Shown: piece by piece, positions 28,180 to 37,154 of the stretch
Position numbering within the stretch: position 1 is the stretch's first letter
Layout: the number at the start of each line of letters is the position of its first letter
DNA from: a virus
IMG/VR virus record: IMGVR_UViG_3300033141_002015
Coordinates: 1-46,273 of that record
Reading direction: 5' to 3' (one strand)
Length of the DNA: 46,273 nucleotides
The notes under the pieces: generated by a model
Seen by the model: only the letters and a program-made list of their open reading frames with translations
Told to the model about the DNA's origin: nothing
The model's database searches: none
Position numbers and translations under genes: made by a program

Positions 28180-29740
28180 GCTAAAACGCAGGCGGGCGCT
28201 ATCCGATTTGTACTATTTCGATAAGCATGTACTCGGCTACAGCAAGATGGTGGAGCGCGTGCATAAGCCCTTCTGCTCGTTCCTGCAACGCGAGGTGCCG
28301 CACGGCCCCGGCGAGCAGGTGACGAAGCTGGCCCTTATGCCCCGCGGTTCTTTCAAGACGGTATGCGGTACGGTCGGCTATACGCTCTGGCGGTTGGCGA
28401 ACAATCCCGATTTAACGGTTTTGATTACCAACGAGAAACTCGATAAGAGCAAGAATTTCTTGAAGGAAATTAAGGGACACATATCGGACAACAAGCGTTT
28501 CAAGGCGTTATTCGGTGATTGGTCGTGCGAGAACAAGCGTGGCAAGAAATGGTCTGAGACGAGGATTGACATAGCCACCCGCACGATAACGAGTGCCGCT
28601 CCGACCATCGAGGTTTCGAGTGTGGAATCAAGCGAAACGGGGAAACATGTTGACCTTCTTGTTTGCGATGATCTTGTGGGCGCATCAAACATTACAACGC
28701 CGGAGCAGATGGACAAGGTAATCGAATATTACAAGGATTTGGGTGCCGTGCTGAAACCCGGTGGCGAGATGGTGATTATTGGTACCCGGTGGGATTACCG
28801 TGATCTGTACCAGTACATTATGGATGTGAAGGATCAGCTTGGTGACCTTGCTCGCATAGAGATTCTCATGAAGAGCGCGCACAACGAGGATGGTTCGCTC
28901 TTTTTCCCCGAGGAGTTATCCGAGCAGCTATTGGCTAATCAGCGCGTTAAGATGGGCCACTATTTTTACAGCTGTCAATACGAAAATATGCCCGTCGATA
29001 AAGACAACGCTCTCATCAAGAAATCCGACATACTCAAATGGAGATACAAGTTGCCCGGCTCACCCGATCTGCGTGATGGAATCATGCACATAAGAAAGGA
29101 GGATTTGGACAAGTTCTTCCACTACGTCACGATTGATTTGGCGCATACCGACAATAAACGCAGCGATAGTACCGCGATTGTAGTCAACGCTGTCAATCCG
29201 AATAGCGGCAAGTGGTATGTCAGGCATTACGATGAGTTCAAGACGACCGATCCTATGGAAATAGTGAAGAGGATATTTGAGATAAATGCGGAATATCCGA
29301 ACATTTTAACTTGGGGTATTGAGAAAAACAATTACGGCCAATGGTTGAAGAAGCCGTTAGAGGATGCAATGCGGCGCAAGGGCATATGGTTGAATATCGA
29401 GGAGTTGAAGCATTACGGCAATTCCGGCAACAAGGCTTTGCGCTTGCGCGTGCTCGCTCCGCGTTTCGGTTTTAGGAACTGTTATATCAGGGAGGACATG
29501 ATTGAACTTGAAGATCAGTTGCTCTCGCTCACATATGACGGGCCGAAGGGCCACGATGATTTGCTTGATGCGTTTGCCATGCAGGAGGAGGTGGCGAATT
29601 GGGGGAACCAGGAGGAGGCGAACAAGAACGATAACGAAGCAACGCTGGTTATGGAGCAAGATACGCACAAGAAGGACATGGCGCGGCGTTATCGAGCGTT
29701 GGCGGATGTCGAATACCCCGATGAATGGATGCGGCTATGA
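28142..29740 (+). CDS. terL: Terminase large subunit
   Basis: 532 residues from ATG 28142. ATPase domain: Walker A-like MPRGSFKT (66-73), Walker B LLVCDD (D176/D177), coupling motif near IIGTRWD. Nuclease domain: acidic residues at TIDLAHTD (D332) and DDLLDA (472-477). The YYFDKHVLGY start and overall pattern fit T7/podovirus-type large terminases, which cut and pump DNA into the procapsid through the portal. The first 19 codons of the longer frame overlap the small subunit and are not counted. Confidence 0.93.
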   Translation: MNANRKRLLAEIELKRRRALSDLYYFDKHVLGYSKMVERVHKPFCSFLQREVPHGPGEQVTKLALMPRGSFKTVCGTVGYTLWRLANNPDLTVLITNEKLDKSKNFLKEIKGHISDNKRFKALFGDWSCENKRGKKWSETRIDIATRTITSAAPTIEVSSVESSETGKHVDLLVCDDLVGASNITTPEQMDKVIEYYKDLGAVLKPGGEMVIIGTRWDYRDLYQYIMDVKDQLGDLARIEILMKSAHNEDGSLFFPEELSEQLLANQRVKMGHYFYSCQYENMPVDKDNALIKKSDILKWRYKLPGSPDLRDGIMHIRKEDLDKFFHYVTIDLAHTDNKRSDSTAIVVNAVNPNSGKWYVRHYDEFKTTDPMEIVKRIFEINAEYPNILTWGIEKNNYGQWLKKPLEDAMRRKGIWLNIEELKHYGNSGNKALRLRVLAPRFGFRNCYIREDMIELEDQLLSLTYDGPKGHDDLLDAFAMQEEVANWGNQEEANKNDNEATLVMEQDTHKKDMARRYRALADVEYPDEWMRL

Positions 29741-29907
29741 CGGATTGGAAGAAGTTGATATGCCCGTCGTGTCAGGAATTCGTGGGGGTTGTATACGTGT
29801 GGGGGAAGTTCCAGCTTCAATGTCCCCATTGCGGATACGCGATACAAGTTCGGACGAGGTTGAAAATAAACGAGGAGGTTAGAGATGTTGATGGTGAAGA
29901 TAGTTGA
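29737..29907 (+). CDS. 56-residue zinc-ribbon protein
   Basis: ATG overlapping the terminase stop (ATGA). CPSCQEFVGVVYVWGKFQLQCPHCGYAIQV: two CxxC pairs, a rubredoxin-like or Com-like ribbon. Such short ribbons next to the terminase are common in phages and may bind DNA ends or transcripts. Confidence 0.7.
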   Translation: MTDWKKLICPSCQEFVGVVYVWGKFQLQCPHCGYAIQVRTRLKINEEVRDVDGEDS

Positions 29908-30130
29908 ATTGAACAAAACCAGATATGCCGACGGGACTGTTACACCTCACGGGATTAATGAATTGCTTATCGAGGAGTTGGCGAAGGATGGCTGGCAGAT
30001 GACGGTTGTATTCGAACCGCCCGGTCGGCCTACCCCGCTTGGAGTATTTTACCGTAAATCGCAGCCCATGCTGGAACATGATGCGAAGCCCAAAAAGAAG
30101 GTCGGGAGGCCGAAGAAGGACAATGCCTAG
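29885..30130 (+). CDS. Hypothetical protein with AT-hook-like tail
   Basis: 81 residues, after GGAGGTTAGAG. The body is alpha/beta (LIEELAKDGWQMTVVFEPPGRPTPLGVFYRK). The tail KKKVGRPKKDN has a GRPKK core of an AT-hook, a minor-groove DNA binder. No family recognised. Confidence 0.6.
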   Translation: MLMVKIVELNKTRYADGTVTPHGINELLIEELAKDGWQMTVVFEPPGRPTPLGVFYRKSQPMLEHDAKPKKKVGRPKKDNA

Positions 30131-30449
30131 ATACGGTTATTACTGTGATAAATGCGGTAAGAAGTTTGAAATCGATTGCCGCATGGATGAGCGCCGCAAA
30201 GAGGTGGAATGCCCGTATTGCGGTAATTTGGGCGAACGAACGTATGATGTGCCATATGTGATAGAGGATATAAAGCCCTACTATGACAGGGGGCTTGGAT
30301 GCTGGGTAAATAGCAGGACGGATAAACGTGCGATCCTGGCGTCACGCGGATTGGTTGAAGTGGGTAACGACAACATCGGTGAAACGGAAGATTTATTAGG
30401 TGAGGAATATGCCAAGAAAAATAGAAGACCTCCAAAAATTAATAAATAG
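30123..30449 (+). CDS. FmdB-like zinc-ribbon protein
   Basis: 108 residues from ATG 30123. PRYGYYCDKCGKKFEIDCRMDERRKEVECPYCGNLGERTY is the FmdB-type ribbon (Y.C..CG..FE......PCP.CG). The C-terminal part (IEDIKPYYDRGLGCWVNSRTDKRAILASRGLVEVG) is found in phage-encoded FmdB-like proteins just before the portal gene. It probably binds DNA or a virion partner; role unknown. Confidence 0.75.
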   Translation: MPRYGYYCDKCGKKFEIDCRMDERRKEVECPYCGNLGERTYDVPYVIEDIKPYYDRGLGCWVNSRTDKRAILASRGLVEVGNDNIGETEDLLGEEYAKKNRRPPKINK

Positions 30450-32298
30450 ATTACCCGGAGACAACACGGAGGAAAAGACCGTTACCTGGGTTCATAATCT
30501 TCTAGCCGTGGCGAAACAGGCGCGTTCCGCCAATGATGCTCGCTGCCAGAAGGTGCTTAAATACTATAAAGGCGGCAAGCATCATTGGGAAGATCGGGTA
30601 ATGCCGAATTATAAGGCGAAGATCACCGATAACCGATGTTTCTCAACCGTTGAATCTGTTATCCCGATTATCACCGATAATAGGCCGAAGGCGGAATTAG
30701 CCGCTCGTGACAGGGAAGATATCGATGCGGTTCGCACAATTAAGCGCGTGTATGATGCCAAGTGGGATGAGCTGAACCTTGAGATGCTTACAACGATGGT
30801 GATAAGGGATGCGATGATATTCGGCGACGGCTATCTCAAGGTTTGGTTTGATCCAACGCTATCAGATGGTTTGGGTGATTTACGCGTTACTCATGTGAAT
30901 CCGGCATATCTCTATAAAGACCCCGAGAGCAAGGATCCGTTGATGGATGATGCCAAGTATATTATCTATCACGCGCGGGAACCGCTTGAGAAAATAAAAA
31001 TGTGGTATCCGGAGAAGGCCGAAGCCCTTGATCGGCAATCCGTCGGTATACTTGGAACCGCGGTACAAGACTTGGCCGGCGATCAAATCCCCGGTACCCA
31101 TTCGGAACGCGGCACGATAGCTTATGATAACGCGGACGACGAACCGAGTACCACGACAACTTATCGGCAATTCACCGAATCAGATAAATATTTGGGTAAG
31201 AATCAGCCCTATTTTACCGAGATGTGGATTGACGACATGAGTCTTGAGGAGGTTGACGAGAAATACATTCTCTACGTTGATGATGGGACGGACGTCGAAT
31301 ACTCACAAAAAGCTCACCTCAAAGCCGAGGCGAGTGGTAGGGATTTCGAGATAGTAGATGGCAGAGATATTGGCAAGGTGCGTTATAGGCGGAAGTACCC
31401 CCATGGCCGCATTATTACTGTATGCGAAAAGGTATTGCTGGATGATAGGCCATCAGATTATCAGCATGGCAAGATGCCGTATGTCAGGTTCTTCGATTAT
31501 CTGATTCCCCACGAAACATATGCCCAGGGCGAGATAGATCAGATTATCCCGTTACAGGATGAGTTGAACAAACGCAAGTCGCAGATTATAGATTTCTTCA
31601 ATATCTGCATTAACCCGCCCATCGTGCTGGATAGAAGTTGCGGGTTGAACACAACCAAGATGACAAACAGGCCGGGTCAGATATGGCCGATCAACGGGTC
31701 AACGGACAAGGTGAAATGGCTTACCCCACCGCCGATACCCGCAGCGGCCTTTGCTCATATAGATCAGATAAATAAAGATATTGATACCGTGAGTGGTATC
31801 CACGACGTGACACAGGGCCGTAAACCCGCCGGCATCACTGCCGGCATTGCGATTGAGACATTACAGGAGGCCGCGCAGACGAGATTGCGTCTTAAAACCA
31901 GGGGGGTTGAATATTCGCAGAAGCGGCTGGCCGAATTGATGGTTTCTATTATCGATCAATACTACCAGGAACCCAGGGTTGTACGGTGGCAATCGAATTT
32001 ACCGGATGTTGACTTTGAGTATGAAACTGTCGATTTCAAGGATGTTCAGCTAAAAGCCGGGTTGCCAGATGTACTTATAAAACCGGGTTCCACCATGCCG
32101 ACGAATAAGAGCATACAGCGTATGCAGGCTATTCAGTTGTTCGAAGCTGGAGCTATAGACAGACGTGCGTTGCTTGACATATTTGAATTTCCCAACAGAG
32201 AAGAGATATTAGCGCGCATGGGAGAGGGTGACATAACCAGTATGCAGAGCGGCGGCGCGTCGATACAAGGTGGTGTTCAAGGTGCCCCGCCCACTTAA
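30409..32298 (+). CDS. Portal protein
   Basis: 629 residues, ATG 30409 after AGGTGAGGAAT. The pattern (ITDNRCFSTVESVIPIITDNRPKAEL; FGDGYLKVWFDPTLSDGLG; LIPHETYAQGEIDQIIPLQDELNKRKSQIIDF; a later GRKPAGITAGIAIETLQEAAQTRLRLK) is that of podovirus-type portals of about 600 residues. Twelve copies form the ring at the packaging vertex, through which the terminase pumps DNA. It directly follows the terminase block and precedes the scaffold and capsid genes. Confidence 0.9.
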   Translation: MPRKIEDLQKLINRLPGDNTEEKTVTWVHNLLAVAKQARSANDARCQKVLKYYKGGKHHWEDRVMPNYKAKITDNRCFSTVESVIPIITDNRPKAELAARDREDIDAVRTIKRVYDAKWDELNLEMLTTMVIRDAMIFGDGYLKVWFDPTLSDGLGDLRVTHVNPAYLYKDPESKDPLMDDAKYIIYHAREPLEKIKMWYPEKAEALDRQSVGILGTAVQDLAGDQIPGTHSERGTIAYDNADDEPSTTTTYRQFTESDKYLGKNQPYFTEMWIDDMSLEEVDEKYILYVDDGTDVEYSQKAHLKAEASGRDFEIVDGRDIGKVRYRRKYPHGRIITVCEKVLLDDRPSDYQHGKMPYVRFFDYLIPHETYAQGEIDQIIPLQDELNKRKSQIIDFFNICINPPIVLDRSCGLNTTKMTNRPGQIWPINGSTDKVKWLTPPPIPAAAFAHIDQINKDIDTVSGIHDVTQGRKPAGITAGIAIETLQEAAQTRLRLKTRGVEYSQKRLAELMVSIIDQYYQEPRVVRWQSNLPDVDFEYETVDFKDVQLKAGLPDVLIKPGSTMPTNKSIQRMQAIQLFEAGAIDRRALLDIFEFPNREEILARMGEGDITSMQSGGASIQGGVQGAPPT

Positions 32299-32437
32299 AG
32301 GTGAATCGAAGGAGAGTTTTATATCCCGCGCAATACGATACATGATTAAGCGCGAGGGTTTATCGAGAGATCATGCCGCTGCTAAAGCATATGGGATTTG
32401 GAAGCAGCATAGGAGCAAAAGAAAGGGGAAGAAGTAA
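32282..32437 (+). CDS. 51-residue basic protein
   Basis: GTG start overlapping the portal end by 17 bases. Basic throughout (SKESFISRAIRYMIKREGLSRDHAAAKAYGIWKQHRSKRKGKK). The 'R.I..LI.EG.S...A.A.A...' pattern recurs in tiny proteins encoded between portal and capsid genes of many phages. Function unknown. Its stop overlaps the next ATG (TAATG). Confidence 0.6.
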   Translation: MPRPLKGESKESFISRAIRYMIKREGLSRDHAAAKAYGIWKQHRSKRKGKK

Positions 32438-32769
32438 TGCCAATATATGATTCGGCGAGGAATGAGATGGCTCGGCGCATGGGTTCAAGACCAGGTGCAT
32501 CCCCAGGCGGACTGTCACCCTCGATGGGTTCTCCGCCTCCTCCGCCCGGAGTTGGGGGGCAACTCCCGCCGGGGGCGGCACCTCAACAGCCTTCGCAGTT
32601 AGAGCCTTTACTTCAGCAGGTTTTACAAATTCTGGTACAGGGCAGACCGGAGGATTTGGAAGCATTTGGCAGGTTTCAGGGGCAATTAGTTGAACTGGTA
32701 AAATCGCACCAGATGGGGCAGCAGACTCCGCCGCAGGGTGGCGGAAATCCCGCTATGCCCATGAGGTAG
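32437..32769 (+). CDS. Pro/Gln/Gly-rich protein, likely virion or head assembly
   Basis: 110 residues. It has a proline/glycine-rich low-complexity N-terminal half (SMGSPPPPPGVGG) and a short amphipathic helix (LEPLLQQVLQILVQGRPEDLEAFGRFQGQLVELVK), then a Gly/Pro tail. It lies between portal and scaffold. Likely disordered, perhaps a head-assembly helper. Confidence 0.55.
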   Translation: MPIYDSARNEMARRMGSRPGASPGGLSPSMGSPPPPPGVGGQLPPGAAPQQPSQLEPLLQQVLQILVQGRPEDLEAFGRFQGQLVELVKSHQMGQQTPPQGGGNPAMPMR

Positions 32770-32789
32770 CGAAGGAGGAGTGATATAGA

Positions 32790-33713
32790 ATGTCGGGGGA
32801 GCATGTGGAATTTGAGGAATCGTTCCCGCAAATGACTGAAGAAGACCTGGCGGAACTTAATAAAAAAGTCGATTGGGAAACGACGGAGGAGGATAGCGTA
32901 CCGAAGGTTGGCAGCCCCGCGGAGGAATTAGGGGAAACGCCAGAGGGGGAGACGGACGCGAAGTCTGCAGGCGAAGAAGATGAAACGCCGGAAGACGAAG
33001 AAACTGAAAAGCCCGAGGTTGATTTAGAAGATGCGGTAGAGTATGAACTGCCGGATGGTACAAAACTTACCGCGCAGCAAATACAGGAATTACTTACCGC
33101 TGAAAAGAGGTTCAAGGATACGCAGGCTTATTCAACGCGACTTGCACAGGAAAACGCAGAGCTTAACCGCTTGGTTATGCAGAACAGGTTGATGCAACAG
33201 CAAACTCCGCAGTTTGAGCCACCGTATTATGGGCCGCAGCCACCCGCACCGCAGCAATTAGAAGATAATTACGCCACAGAAACGGAGCGGTTGTTGGCCG
33301 AGCAACTCAAGGGCGTTCAGAGTAAATTACAGCAAATCGAATACAATAATTGGCAACGTGAACAAGCGGAATTAAAGCGCAGAACGGATGAACTTATCGG
33401 AAGGTTCAGAGAGAATCACAAGGATTTGGGCGACGATCAGGTTGCTGCCGTGTTGCGTAAGGCGAACGAAACGGGCACATATGACCTCGAGCTTGTCTAT
33501 AACGGCATGCGCGATATAGAGGCGGAACGCGAAATGGCGAGAAAACAAGCGCGCGAGGAGCTTATTGCAGACCTCCGCAAGAAGGGTAAGGCCAAAATCT
33601 CACCCAGCGGATCGCCCGCGAAGAAACCGCCCCCGCTTGACGTTTCGAAGCTGTCAGAAGATGAAATTGAAGCTCTGATGACAGCTGATGCCAAAAGGAT
33701 ATTTAAGGGGTGA
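32790..33713 (+). CDS. Scaffolding protein
   Basis: 307 residues, after GAAGGAGGAGTGATATAGA. Residues 1-90 are very acidic (ETPEGETDAKSAGEEDETPEDEE). A Gln-rich coiled coil spans about 100-250 and a basic C-terminus (KGKAKISPSGSPAKKPPP...) follows. Acidic N-terminus, helical middle and basic C-terminal capsid-binding end, placed just before the capsid gene, are the marks of phage scaffolds. Confidence 0.8.
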   Translation: MSGEHVEFEESFPQMTEEDLAELNKKVDWETTEEDSVPKVGSPAEELGETPEGETDAKSAGEEDETPEDEETEKPEVDLEDAVEYELPDGTKLTAQQIQELLTAEKRFKDTQAYSTRLAQENAELNRLVMQNRLMQQQTPQFEPPYYGPQPPAPQQLEDNYATETERLLAEQLKGVQSKLQQIEYNNWQREQAELKRRTDELIGRFRENHKDLGDDQVAAVLRKANETGTYDLELVYNGMRDIEAEREMARKQAREELIADLRKKGKAKISPSGSPAKKPPPLDVSKLSEDEIEALMTADAKRIFKG

Positions 33714-33721
33714 GAATATAG

Positions 33722-34672
33722 ATGGCTACCTCAAGGGACTATGACGAGCTTGTACGCAAGTACATTGACCCGAAGGTTGAAGATAACGTCTATAACGCTA
33801 CTCCTCTGCTTCGCAGATTGAAGGCCAAGGCCAAAGTCCGCAATCTAGCTGATTGGCATAAACTGCCGCTAGAAGTTGCTGAAGGCATTGGCGGCCCGAT
33901 GCACGATCTTGATACTATCGACCGGAGCCGTAAGGAAATCACAGACTATTCCTACTGGCAACTGAAGGAATACTACTGTGTGCTTACGGTATCGAAGCGT
34001 GATCGGCTGATTTGTAGTGGGGCGGAGGATGTGGTTGATCTGTTGCAGGCGAAGGCCCGCAACGCACAAAAGAAGATGCGTAAGGAACTCACCAGCGGTA
34101 TCGTGAGCGATGGGACTACCAACACGAAGCACTTCGTTGGGCTTCAGAGGGCCATCCCCGACACTACGTCCGACGACAGTACGGCGTATGGTAATATCAC
34201 CGGCTCAACGGATACCTGGTGGAATCCGCAGCATCAGAATAAATCAAGTACTGCTCTTACCTATCCCGACATCGTCAACATGAAGGCCGCATGCGAAGAT
34301 GGTGATGACACGCCAACCTGCCTTTATACCGACAAATTCATCAAGGCCGACATTTGGGGTCGTCTGCTCCAACCGCAGGAACGGTACAATGATGGCGGCA
34401 AGATCAAGACCGCGGATGGTTTGGATGTTGTCGCCGGCATGTCGATTCTGACGGATGCGGCTTTCGAGTCGGATGGAGAAACGGGTGGCAGGATATATTT
34501 CGTGAACGAGAACTACCTGAGGCTCTGGATTCACAGCAAAGACAACTTCAAGTATTGGCCGTTCATGCTGGCTGACGATCAATTCGCGTACTCGGCCAAA
34601 TGGACGCTTTCGGGCTTCTATGCATGCACGAATCGTAAGCGTCAGGGTCTTATATATGGGATTTCTGTCTAA
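33722..34672 (+). CDS. Major capsid protein
   Basis: 316 residues. Position directly after the scaffold, size, and layout (DELVRKYIDPKVEDNVYNATPLLRRLKAKAK at the N-terminus, a SYWQLKEYYCVLTVSKRDR beta hairpin, and the IADIWGRLLQP...MSILTDAAFE-like P-domain strands) fit an HK97-fold major capsid protein of the non-cleaved type. Start at ATG 33722. It should assemble with the decoration-like protein of the next gene. Confidence 0.85.
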   Translation: MATSRDYDELVRKYIDPKVEDNVYNATPLLRRLKAKAKVRNLADWHKLPLEVAEGIGGPMHDLDTIDRSRKEITDYSYWQLKEYYCVLTVSKRDRLICSGAEDVVDLLQAKARNAQKKMRKELTSGIVSDGTTNTKHFVGLQRAIPDTTSDDSTAYGNITGSTDTWWNPQHQNKSSTALTYPDIVNMKAACEDGDDTPTCLYTDKFIKADIWGRLLQPQERYNDGGKIKTADGLDVVAGMSILTDAAFESDGETGGRIYFVNENYLRLWIHSKDNFKYWPFMLADDQFAYSAKWTLSGFYACTNRKRQGLIYGISV

Positions 34673-34689
34673 TTGGGAGGTGATTACAA

Positions 34690-35068
34690 ATGAGTGGAGT
34701 TTATTCTCTTGTCGCTGATGAGATTTTGACTAACACCTACACGACGGCCCTCCTACAATAGTTGGGCTGTTGCGGCCAGAACTACTGACGCGCTTGCTAC
34801 CAGGCTTGCCGTTGGTATTGCTGCGACGCTCATCGGGACGCAGCACTATGGCTGGGTGTGCATCAAGGGTGTTTGTACCGGTTACATGACGGCGGCGGTT
34901 GACACTGCTGGTTTCCCGCTTCAGCCGTCTGGTACTGGCGGCTTGACTCCCAGCACCGGCACAACTACCGCGAATAACCTAGCTGCGCAGGGTGCCATTT
35001 TCGCTCGTGCGGTTGGAACGGTCACCGAGGCTGGTACCAATCTTGTTGAAGTATGTGGTGGCATCTAA
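34690..35068 (+). pseudogene. Capsid decoration-like gene split by a +1 frameshift
   Basis: GGGAGGTGATTACAA precedes ATG 34690, which reads MSGVYSLVADEILTNTYTTA and stops at TAG 34759-34761. The +1 frame carries straight on (NSWAVAARTTDALATRLAVG...GTQHYGWVCIKGV...AQGAIFARAVGTVTEAGTNLVEVCGGI) to TAA 35066-35068. The joined protein of about 125 residues is a beta-sandwich type often encoded after the capsid gene (decoration or cement-like). Either a sequence error, a real mutation, or a programmed +1 frameshift near CTCCTACAATAG. Confidence 0.65.
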
Positions 35069-35083
35069 CTTATGCCATAAACC

Positions 35084-35111
35084 GCGGGGGCGGGTACGCT
35101 CTCGCCCCCGC
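35084..35111. terminator. Strong stem-loop after the capsid genes
   Basis: GCGGGGGCG (35084-35092) pairs perfectly with CGCCCCCGC (35103-35111) around a 10-base loop. No clear U-run follows, so it may be a partial terminator or RNA-processing/stability site that sets capsid mRNA level apart from the tail genes. Confidence 0.6.
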
Positions 35112-35137
35112 ACAACTATACACGGAGGAAGGGGAGC

Positions 35138-35206
35138 ATGAAGAAACTATTACTTGCTATGGTAATTGTAGTCTTTTGGGCGGTTAATGCAGCCAGAGAA
35201 TGGTGA
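35138..35206 (+). CDS. 22-residue signal-peptide-like ORF
   Basis: GGAGGAAGGGGAGC precedes ATG 35138; the product is MKKLLLAMVIVVFWAVNAA and then REW-stop. It is a complete-looking signal peptide with an AxA-like end. It overlaps the next gene in another frame. It may be a leader peptide for coupling, or the true N-terminus of the following protein after a frameshift. Confidence 0.5.
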   Translation: MKKLLLAMVIVVFWAVNAAREW

Positions 35207-35943
35207 CGGGCTATATCACCATTTCGGGCGAAACATACGCAACGGGCGGCATTACTATGGCCGCAAGCTCGTTTGGGTTGAGCGAGATACATACCGTTAT
35301 GTTTAGTGATAATTCGGCGCTTTATTGCCCGTATTATGACATAACAAACGGCAAAATAGTTCTGTATCAACTGCGAAACACAAACGAAGATGCCGCATCC
35401 ACGCAGGATACATTCTACGTTCTCGATTCCGATAATGCGGCGGACGAAGAATTGGTTAAGGTGCGAAGCGGTGGAAGCGGGTTCGGCATGTTCGGGGTTG
35501 GTGTGGATGGTCTTGGTACGGAGGGTTTTGTTTTCGCGAAAGACAGTTCAACCGTTCTCGCCATAATGGACAGTTCGTTTTGTGAGGATTTCGGTGATAC
35601 TGTTTTTTATGACGAAGATGGCCTTTTGTATCGTTTGTATCATAATGCGAGCGTTACCGGGTATAAGCATGATTATATGATCCCATATAATTATGGGCGC
35701 GATATTATCAGGGTCCGTTACGCCAGTAATGCATCTTCGTTGGGCGTTCCGCTGTATTTTGACCACGACCAATCCGAGAAAGATGAAAAGTTTACGGCAG
35801 CCAGCCCCACCAATGCGAATGGTGGTTTTTTCGTTGTAACAGAATACGCAATGTTGTCATGGGATGACCCCGTGAGTTATGAGGTTTCAGACGGGACTTC
35901 CCTTATTACGACAACCCTGAGATTTGTTGCCTTTGGTTTGTAA
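35200..35943 (+). CDS. Probable virion (capsid spike or tail) protein, beta-rich
   Basis: 247 residues from ATG 35200, overlapping the upstream 22-residue ORF. Beta-rich and Gly/Asp/Thr-rich: GYITISGETYATGGITM, DTFYVLDSDNAADEELVKVRSGG and later FFVVTEYAMLSWDDPVSYEV. It looks like a virion surface beta-sandwich. Next to the glycosyltransferase gene. No family recognised. Confidence 0.6.
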   Translation: MVTGYITISGETYATGGITMAASSFGLSEIHTVMFSDNSALYCPYYDITNGKIVLYQLRNTNEDAASTQDTFYVLDSDNAADEELVKVRSGGSGFGMFGVGVDGLGTEGFVFAKDSSTVLAIMDSSFCEDFGDTVFYDEDGLLYRLYHNASVTGYKHDYMIPYNYGRDIIRVRYASNASSLGVPLYFDHDQSEKDEKFTAASPTNANGGFFVVTEYAMLSWDDPVSYEVSDGTSLITTTLRFVAFGL

Positions 35944-35969
35944 TCTGTTGATGAGGAGGCGGGGAGGAT

Positions 35970-37154
35970 ATGGTAACGACCATAAAGAACGAGCAGCCGG
36001 AGAATGTGATTGCCATATGTACACCCACTAAAAACGGGTTACTGTCAATCAACGCTCACCTGGCTCATACGGGGGTGGGTTCACCCCTCAACACCAGCAC
36101 GGTACGGCTTCTGGTAGAAGGAAAGCCAGTAGATAAGGCAAGGAATGAATTAGTCGAATTGGCTCAAAAACATAAAGCGAAATATCTGTTTTTTCTCGAC
36201 GATGACACCTTGCCGCCACAATATTCCTTGCTACGGCTTCTGGCCCTATTACAGCGCAACCCCAAGACGGGTAAGGAGGAGCGGGTAGCAAGCGGCGTAT
36301 ACTATACCAAGAGCGTACCACCCATCCCCGTATTGCTCAAGAAGAACTGGCCTGGCGGATATACGAATTGGGAATTTGGAGATATATTCGAAGTTGATTA
36401 CATCGGGCTGGGTTGTGCTCTTATAGACATGCGGATATTCAGCGAGATAGATAAACCGTATTTCAGTTATCACAAGGGCTCGGCCGATCCTAATGAATAT
36501 CAGGGCACGATAGGCGAGGACGTGTACTTCTGTGAGAAGGTGCGTAACGCCGGATACAAGATATGGGTAGATGCTGGCATCCAATGCGAACATGAAGATA
36601 AAGCCAATAACATGCGCTATTTCCACTGGAAGGAAGCCGGTATGGGCGCATGGATGGCGCAAGACGGTGTGGTGCGATATTTCCCCACGGCCGGTTCTTC
36701 AGACAGGCCGGATCCGACCGCCTCCGCCGTGGCGGGCAAAAAAGTTTGTTGGGGATACGACAAAGAGGTGCCGGAAGGTTTTGAAGAAGCGGGTATTACA
36801 AGCGGGGAATTGCTACGCACGAAATATAAGGATATTGAAGCCGTGAAAATAAGAGGTTTGATTGAGTATTTGCCGGTGCAGGATGCCATAGGATTCTTAA
36901 CCCGCCTGGTACGTTTAATGAAAGTTGGAGCTTGGATAGAAGTTGTTGTGCCGGATACGGTCAGTGCCGTTCGCAATCTTACCGAAGAATCAGACGAAAG
37001 GGTTATTGAGGGTGTCATCGGTGCGCCAAACAAGCCGTATCGCAATCTATTCACCAAGAAGGGTCTTGAGAGAACGCTCGCCGCTGCGGGGATTATCAAG
37101 AACATAGAGATAAACTCCGTTGATGGAAAGCTGGTATTTATCGGGAGAAAATAG
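35970..37154 (+). CDS. Glycosyltransferase (family-2-like) fused to methyltransferase-like C-terminus
   Basis: 394 residues. The GT-A type N-terminal half has ICTPTKNG at the nucleotide site, a DDD metal-binding motif (77-79, FFLDDDTLPP) and a later EDVYFCEKVRNAGYKIWVDAG acceptor motif. Residues about 290-390 read GLIEYLPVQDAIGFLTRLVRLMKVGAWIEVVVPD, the last strands of a class I SAM methyltransferase without a visible SAM-binding start. Sugar transfer onto a virion or host-surface component is plausible, since it lies inside the virion operon between two beta-rich surface proteins. GGCGGGGAGG precedes the start. Confidence 0.75.
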   Translation: MVTTIKNEQPENVIAICTPTKNGLLSINAHLAHTGVGSPLNTSTVRLLVEGKPVDKARNELVELAQKHKAKYLFFLDDDTLPPQYSLLRLLALLQRNPKTGKEERVASGVYYTKSVPPIPVLLKKNWPGGYTNWEFGDIFEVDYIGLGCALIDMRIFSEIDKPYFSYHKGSADPNEYQGTIGEDVYFCEKVRNAGYKIWVDAGIQCEHEDKANNMRYFHWKEAGMGAWMAQDGVVRYFPTAGSSDRPDPTASAVAGKKVCWGYDKEVPEGFEEAGITSGELLRTKYKDIEAVKIRGLIEYLPVQDAIGFLTRLVRLMKVGAWIEVVVPDTVSAVRNLTEESDERVIEGVIGAPNKPYRNLFTKKGLERTLAAAGIIKNIEINSVDGKLVFIGRK

